Below, one piece after another: positions 6,035 through 7,450 of a stretch of DNA of 7,450 nucleotides. The translations under genes were made by a program, and so were the position numbers. This DNA comes from an uncultured Fidelibacterota bacterium. GTDB taxonomy: Bacteria; Fidelibacterota; Marinisomatia; Marinisomatales; UBA1611. How positions within the stretch are numbered: position 1 is the first letter of the stretch; the number at the start of each line of letters is the position of its first letter. The notes under the pieces were generated by a model. It was not told the origin of the DNA, did no database searches, and saw nothing but the letters and a program-made list of their open reading frames with translations. The stretch covers positions 1-7,450 of the forward strand of contig CALCSS010000091.1 of assembly GCA_937893835.1 (NCBI GenBank), given 5' to 3'.

Positions 6035-7450
6035 ATGAATCGTTCTCTACGAATCTTGTCTTGCCTTCTCTTCTTTTCCCAAACAACATTTCTTGCTGCC
6101 CAGATGACCGTATCTGGTGTCGTGACAAATGCAGAGACCGGTGATGCACTTTCAGGTGCAAATGTCGTTGTCGATGGGACGAATAATGGGGCAGCAGCAG
6201 ACGCGAACGGAAACTATACAATTAACAATGTCCCTGACGGTGCTACTTTGACGGCATCCATGATCGGTTATGCAAGTGCCTCTAAGGCAGCCGGAAGGAC
6301 TGTGAATTTTGGACTAAATGCATCAGCTCTAGAAATGAGTGGCCTAGAGGTCATTGCCTCTCGTGCTGGTGAGAAGACACCTGTAGCATACACCAATGTC
6401 ACAAAAGCAGACATGGAAGCAAGACTTGGATCTCAAGATCTTCCAATGGCCTTGAATACCACCCCTAGTGTATATGCGACTCAGCAAGGTGGCGGTGCAG
6501 GAGATGCACGTATCAATGTTCGTGGCTTTAACCAAAGAAATGTTGCAGTAATGATAAATGGTGTTCCTCAGAATGATATGGAGAACGGATGGGTTTACTG
6601 GTCTAACTGGGATGGAGTGGCAGATGCCTCGCACTCAGTTCAGATGCAGCGTGGACTTAGTGCCGTTAATCTAGCGACACCTTCCATCGGTGGTACCATG
6701 AACATCATTACCAATCCAGCAGCACAAGAGAGAGGTGGGAAGTTCAAACAAGAGGTTGGTGCGGGTTCGTTTTTGAAGACCACACTCAACTACAATACTG
6801 GTCTTATGGGGAACCTCGCATTGAGTGGTAACCTAGTAAGAAAGACAGGTGATGGTATCGTTGACAAGACCTGGACGGATGCGTGGGCATACTACCTAGG
6901 TGCGAGTTATCAAATGAATGAGACAAACCGCTTTGAGCTCTACGCGGTAGGTGCTCCTCAACGCCATGGTCAAAATCTGTATAAGCAAAATGCGGGTGTA
7001 TATGATGAAAAATTTGCTACGGAAATGGAAGGCTATGATGCAACAGCTATTTGGAATGGATTGAGTTATCCAGATTCAGAAGGTGAGTTCACTTCGCCTG
7101 CCGATGGTGGTGACCCTAGATTATTCAATCAAAATTGGGCACCAATTAGTTCAGATTATAAAGGTAAACAATATTGGTATATGTATGGAGAGGGCGGACT
7201 ATTTGGCGGTGGAAATGTTGATCGGCACGATCCTGATTATCTAAATGAAAGGGAAAACTACTTTCATAAACCCCTGGTCAATTTAAACCACTACCTGACC
7301 ATAAATGACCAGATGAGACTCTCATCGATCCTATACTGGTCTGGTGGTTCAGGCGGAGGTACGGGAACATACGGAAAGATCCCAACTGTGGATGCTGAAG
7401 GTGTTTTAGGTGGAGAAGATCATAAATTTTATTATGGCCCCTCTCCTTGG
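6035..7450 (+). CDS. TonB-dependent outer-membrane receptor (3' partial)
   Basis: The frame is open for 472 codons to the window edge. A signal peptide (basic start, hydrophobic 7-21, likely cut at AAQ, 21-23) precedes a carboxypeptidase-regulatory-like Ig domain at ~24-95 (VSGVVTNAETGDALSGANVVV, then ADANGNYTINNVP). This domain is the usual N-terminal extension of FCB receptors. A probable TonB-contact stretch follows (LEVIASR, 104-110), then the plug at ~115-230 with INVRGFNQRN, VMINGVPQND, QMQRGLSAV and GGTMNIIT. From ~235 the beta-barrel begins, with strands and long loops; segments such as NYFHKPLVNLNH and SGGSGGGTGTYG resemble a widespread FCB receptor family. The protein takes up a ligand through the outer membrane using TonB energy; the ligand cannot be read. 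Typical receptors run 700-1000 residues, so a third or more is missing. Higher G+C and a strong Shine-Dalgarno suggest high expression. Confidence 0.93.
   Translation, partial: MNRSLRILSCLLFFSQTTFLAAQMTVSGVVTNAETGDALSGANVVVDGTNNGAAADANGNYTINNVPDGATLTASMIGYASASKAAGRTVNFGLNASALEMSGLEVIASRAGEKTPVAYTNVTKADMEARLGSQDLPMALNTTPSVYATQQGGGAGDARINVRGFNQRNVAVMINGVPQNDMENGWVYWSNWDGVADASHSVQMQRGLSAVNLATPSIGGTMNIITNPAAQERGGKFKQEVGAGSFLKTTLNYNTGLMGNLALSGNLVRKTGDGIVDKTWTDAWAYYLGASYQMNETNRFELYAVGAPQRHGQNLYKQNAGVYDEKFATEMEGYDATAIWNGLSYPDSEGEFTSPADGGDPRLFNQNWAPISSDYKGKQYWYMYGEGGLFGGGNVDRHDPDYLNERENYFHKPLVNLNHYLTINDQMRLSSILYWSGGSGGGTGTYGKIPTVDAEGVLGGEDHKFYYGPSPW

Noticed and set aside
6061..6064. Lipobox in the receptor signal peptide (Cys10)
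   Set aside because: The cysteine precedes most of the hydrophobic core, so lipidation there is implausible; a normal cut near AAQ fits better.
6344..6634. 96-codon - strand frame inside the receptor (and a 69-codon one at 6012-6221)
   Set aside because: Both lie opposite the confident signal peptide, Ig-like domain and plug of the receptor and have no recognisable content.

Overview
The window is AT-rich (roughly 37-40% G+C by eye, nearer 48-50% in the last gene) and densely coded. Several traits point to a marine FCB-group Gram-negative, most likely Neomarinimicrobiota (SAR406) or a near relative. These are a type IX-style C-terminal sorting domain with a YPNPFN motif, an FCB-type TonB-dependent receptor with an N-terminal carboxypeptidase-regulatory-like domain, genes mostly lacking Shine-Dalgarno sequences, and two TTG starts. 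The taxon is inferred from protein style, not from a marker gene.

Region 1 (1-4312, + strand) reads as one tightly packed transcription unit. It holds the last 33 codons of a probable outer-membrane beta-barrel protein, a secreted protein with a type IX-like sorting domain, a small DUF971 zinc-binding protein, a secreted phytase/esterase-like beta-propeller protein, a lipoprotein of the nucleotide pyrophosphatase/phosphodiesterase (NPP) family, and an S1/P1-type zinc nuclease. From the sorting-domain protein onward, every gene junction is an overlap or direct abutment (TAATG, ATGA, TGA-TTG, ATGA). Apart from DUF971, all products carry export signals. A secreted nuclease, a phosphodiesterase and a phytase-like protein together suggest a cassette for taking phosphate and nucleosides from extracellular nucleic acids and organophosphates. 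That role is inference; the two metalloenzyme assignments rest on complete sets of active-site residues.

Region 2 (4318-5064, - strand) is gpmA, the cofactor-dependent phosphoglycerate mutase of glycolysis, ending 5 bp from the nuclease gene. Region 3 (5164-5859, + strand) is a YedK/HMCES-type SRAP protein that shields abasic sites in single-stranded DNA; it diverges from gpmA across a 99-bp AT-rich spacer. Region 4 (6035-7450, + strand, open at the window edge) is the first 472 codons of a TonB-dependent receptor, after a 175-bp AT-rich spacer and the only strong Shine-Dalgarno in the window.

No tRNA, rRNA, CRISPR array, insertion sequence or integrase was seen. The clearest signal not explained by the genes is an excess of the tetramer GATC (about 74 by hand count, against roughly 26 expected from base composition), which also appears to shape isoleucine codon choice.
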